Of a DNA stretch of 6,323 nt, positions 5,663 through 6,323 are shown in pieces. How positions within the stretch are numbered: position 1 is the first letter of the stretch; each line of letters starts with the position of its first letter. Location: contig JAUSKE010000136.1 in the NCBI GenBank assembly GCA_030649435.1, positions 1 through 6,323 on the forward strand, in the 5' to 3' direction. A program made the translations under genes and the position numbers. The DNA comes from Deltaproteobacteria bacterium (GTDB lineage: Bacteria; UBA10199; JACPAL01; JACOUP01). A model generated the notes under the pieces. That model ran no database searches. It worked only from the letters and a program-made list of their open reading frames with translations, and was not told the origin of the DNA.

Positions 5663-5980
5663 CCCTACGTGATCAATCAAGAGTGCCTCGGAGAACAGTA
5701 CGCAGATTGCGTCGATGTCTGCCCCGTCAATTGCATTTACCCCGGCGACTATAAAGGTGAGACCTTCATGGTCATCGACCCCGATGTTTGTATCGACTGC
5801 GGCGCCTGTCTTCCGGAATGCCCGGTCGAAGCGATCGTTGCCTCGGTCGATGAGGCCCCGGAATGGGCCAAGGTGAATGCCGAACTCTCTCCCCAATATA
5901 AAAATAATGCCGCGATCACACCACGCCCACCGAACGACGCCCCGAAGAAGAAACACCCGAATCCTGGCTTGAAGCCTTGA
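5660..5980 (+). CDS. fdxA: 7Fe ferredoxin ([3Fe-4S][4Fe-4S], FdxA type)
   Basis: A 106-residue soluble electron carrier. Cysteine spacing matches Azotobacter ferredoxin I exactly through C-x7-C-x3-C-x3-C and then C-x2-C-x2-C-x3-C. By that alignment Cys9, Cys17 and Cys54 hold the [3Fe-4S] cluster; Cys21, Cys44, Cys47 and Cys50 hold the [4Fe-4S] cluster; Cys25 corresponds to the free cysteine next to the latter. The gap between the two cysteine groups is a few residues longer than in ferredoxin I. The tail after about residue 60 includes the usual EWAKVNAEL stretch and ends in a Pro/Lys-rich segment. It acts in the cytoplasm; partner enzymes are not evident from the neighbours. It is the first gene of a compact operon with the CsbD-like and redoxin genes, 64 bases after the deaminase stop. 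Confidence 0.95.
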   Translation: MPYVINQECLGEQYADCVDVCPVNCIYPGDYKGETFMVIDPDVCIDCGACLPECPVEAIVASVDEAPEWAKVNAELSPQYKNNAAITPRPPNDAPKKKHPNPGLKP

Positions 5981-6207
5981 AGACGACACCGAACCGGCTC
6001 CAGACCCATTGGGAGTTGGTCAAAGAATTTTTGCAAAAAGAGTGGCCCCGGATCACCGATTTCGATTTACAAGAGATCGATGGTGAGTATGACCGGATCG
6101 TCTTGAAGATCAAAGAACTCTACGACGGCCCCATCTGGATCACGCAAGAAGCGGGAATCAAAGATCGGCTTCAGAAATTCCTCAACGGCCTGGATGGGAT
6201 TTTGTAG
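5977..6207 (+). CDS. CsbD-like (UPF0337-type) small protein
   Basis: A 76-residue protein. The segment from Trp12 to about residue 70 follows the CsbD pattern: W-x2-V-K at 12-16, K-x-W at 21-23, then I-T-D-F-D-L-x-x-I-x-G (26-36), a charged D-R-I-V-x-K-I helix, and I-x-x-R-L-Q at the end. CsbD-like proteins are small, soluble, charged helical proteins often induced by general stress; their molecular role is unknown. The only suitable start is TTG 5977, whose first bases overlap the ferredoxin stop as TTGA, so translation is probably coupled to the ferredoxin gene; no separate ribosome site is seen. The gene is in the middle of the three-gene operon. Family call is moderately secure, the start less so. 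Confidence 0.75.
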   Translation: MKTTPNRLQTHWELVKEFLQKEWPRITDFDLQEIDGEYDRIVLKIKELYDGPIWITQEAGIKDRLQKFLNGLDGIL

Positions 6208-6216
6208 GAGACAAGA

Positions 6217-6323
6217 ATGGTCCTGATTACAAAAAATCCCTGCAAGATTCAGTTTGGGCAACAGGCCCCCGACTTTGCGTTACCGGGGGTGGATGGAAAA
6301 ACCTACTCGCTCGCCTCCTTTAA
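6217..6323 (+). CDS. Redoxin / AhpC-TSA thioredoxin-fold protein, N-terminal part only
   Basis: Thirty-five codons are visible before the window ends. The segment from Phe13, FGQQAPDFALPGVDGKTYSL, is the typical opening of peroxiredoxin and TlpA/ResA-like redoxin domains, ending in the L-x-x-F of the first strand-helix turn. The active-site cysteine region lies beyond the window, so a thiol peroxidase cannot be told from a disulfide reductase. Cys9 is not in the catalytic position. The start is supported by GGAG at 6207-6210, six bases before the ATG and overlapping the previous stop codon; the gap to the CsbD-like gene is nine bases, so it belongs to the ferredoxin operon. There is no signal peptide in what is visible. 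Confidence 0.85.
   Translation, partial: MVLITKNPCKIQFGQQAPDFALPGVDGKTYSLASF

Overview
This is a 6.3-kb piece of bacterial chromosome with seven convincing genes and one unrecognised gene. The first ~900 bases are visibly AT-richer than the rest, which has moderate GC. The mix of genes (MsrA-MsrB fusion, KimA-like APC transporter, kinase-dCMP deaminase fusion, 7Fe ferredoxin, CsbD-like protein, redoxin) suggests a free-living environmental bacterium. I cannot fix the phylum from the sequence. TTG starts and promoters lying almost on the start codon recur, so part of the gene set may be translated from leaderless or very short-leader mRNAs.

Layout, left to right. 1-874 (minus, cut by the window edge): a Fic-domain AMPylase-type protein with its own inhibitory motif, preceded by three 11-bp-phased repeats that overlap a good sigma70-type promoter. 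918-1880 (minus): msrAB, a fused methionine sulfoxide reductase A/B. 1910-3955 (plus): an APC-superfamily transporter keeping the K+-site residues of Bacillus KimA. These two genes are divergent, with 29 bp between their starts and one palindromic -10 element serving both strands. 3971-4414 (minus, possibly from 4471): an unrecognised protein, convergent with the transporter. 4603-5595 (plus): a P-loop nucleotide-kinase-like domain fused to a dCMP deaminase; the 188 bp before it (4415-4602) hold two inverted repeats and probable promoter elements. 5660-5980, 5977-6207 and 6217-end (plus): 7Fe ferredoxin, CsbD-like small protein and a redoxin/thioredoxin-fold protein, tightly packed as one operon.

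A common theme is redox and stress maintenance: msrAB repairs oxidised methionine, and the ferredoxin and redoxin handle electrons or peroxide. The deaminase supplies dUMP for dTTP synthesis. Its two-domain layout also resembles that of AvcD, an anti-phage deaminase of Vibrio. That comparison is the most interesting lead here, but it is an inference from architecture only. I saw no rRNA, tRNA, CRISPR array, insertion sequence or replication origin.
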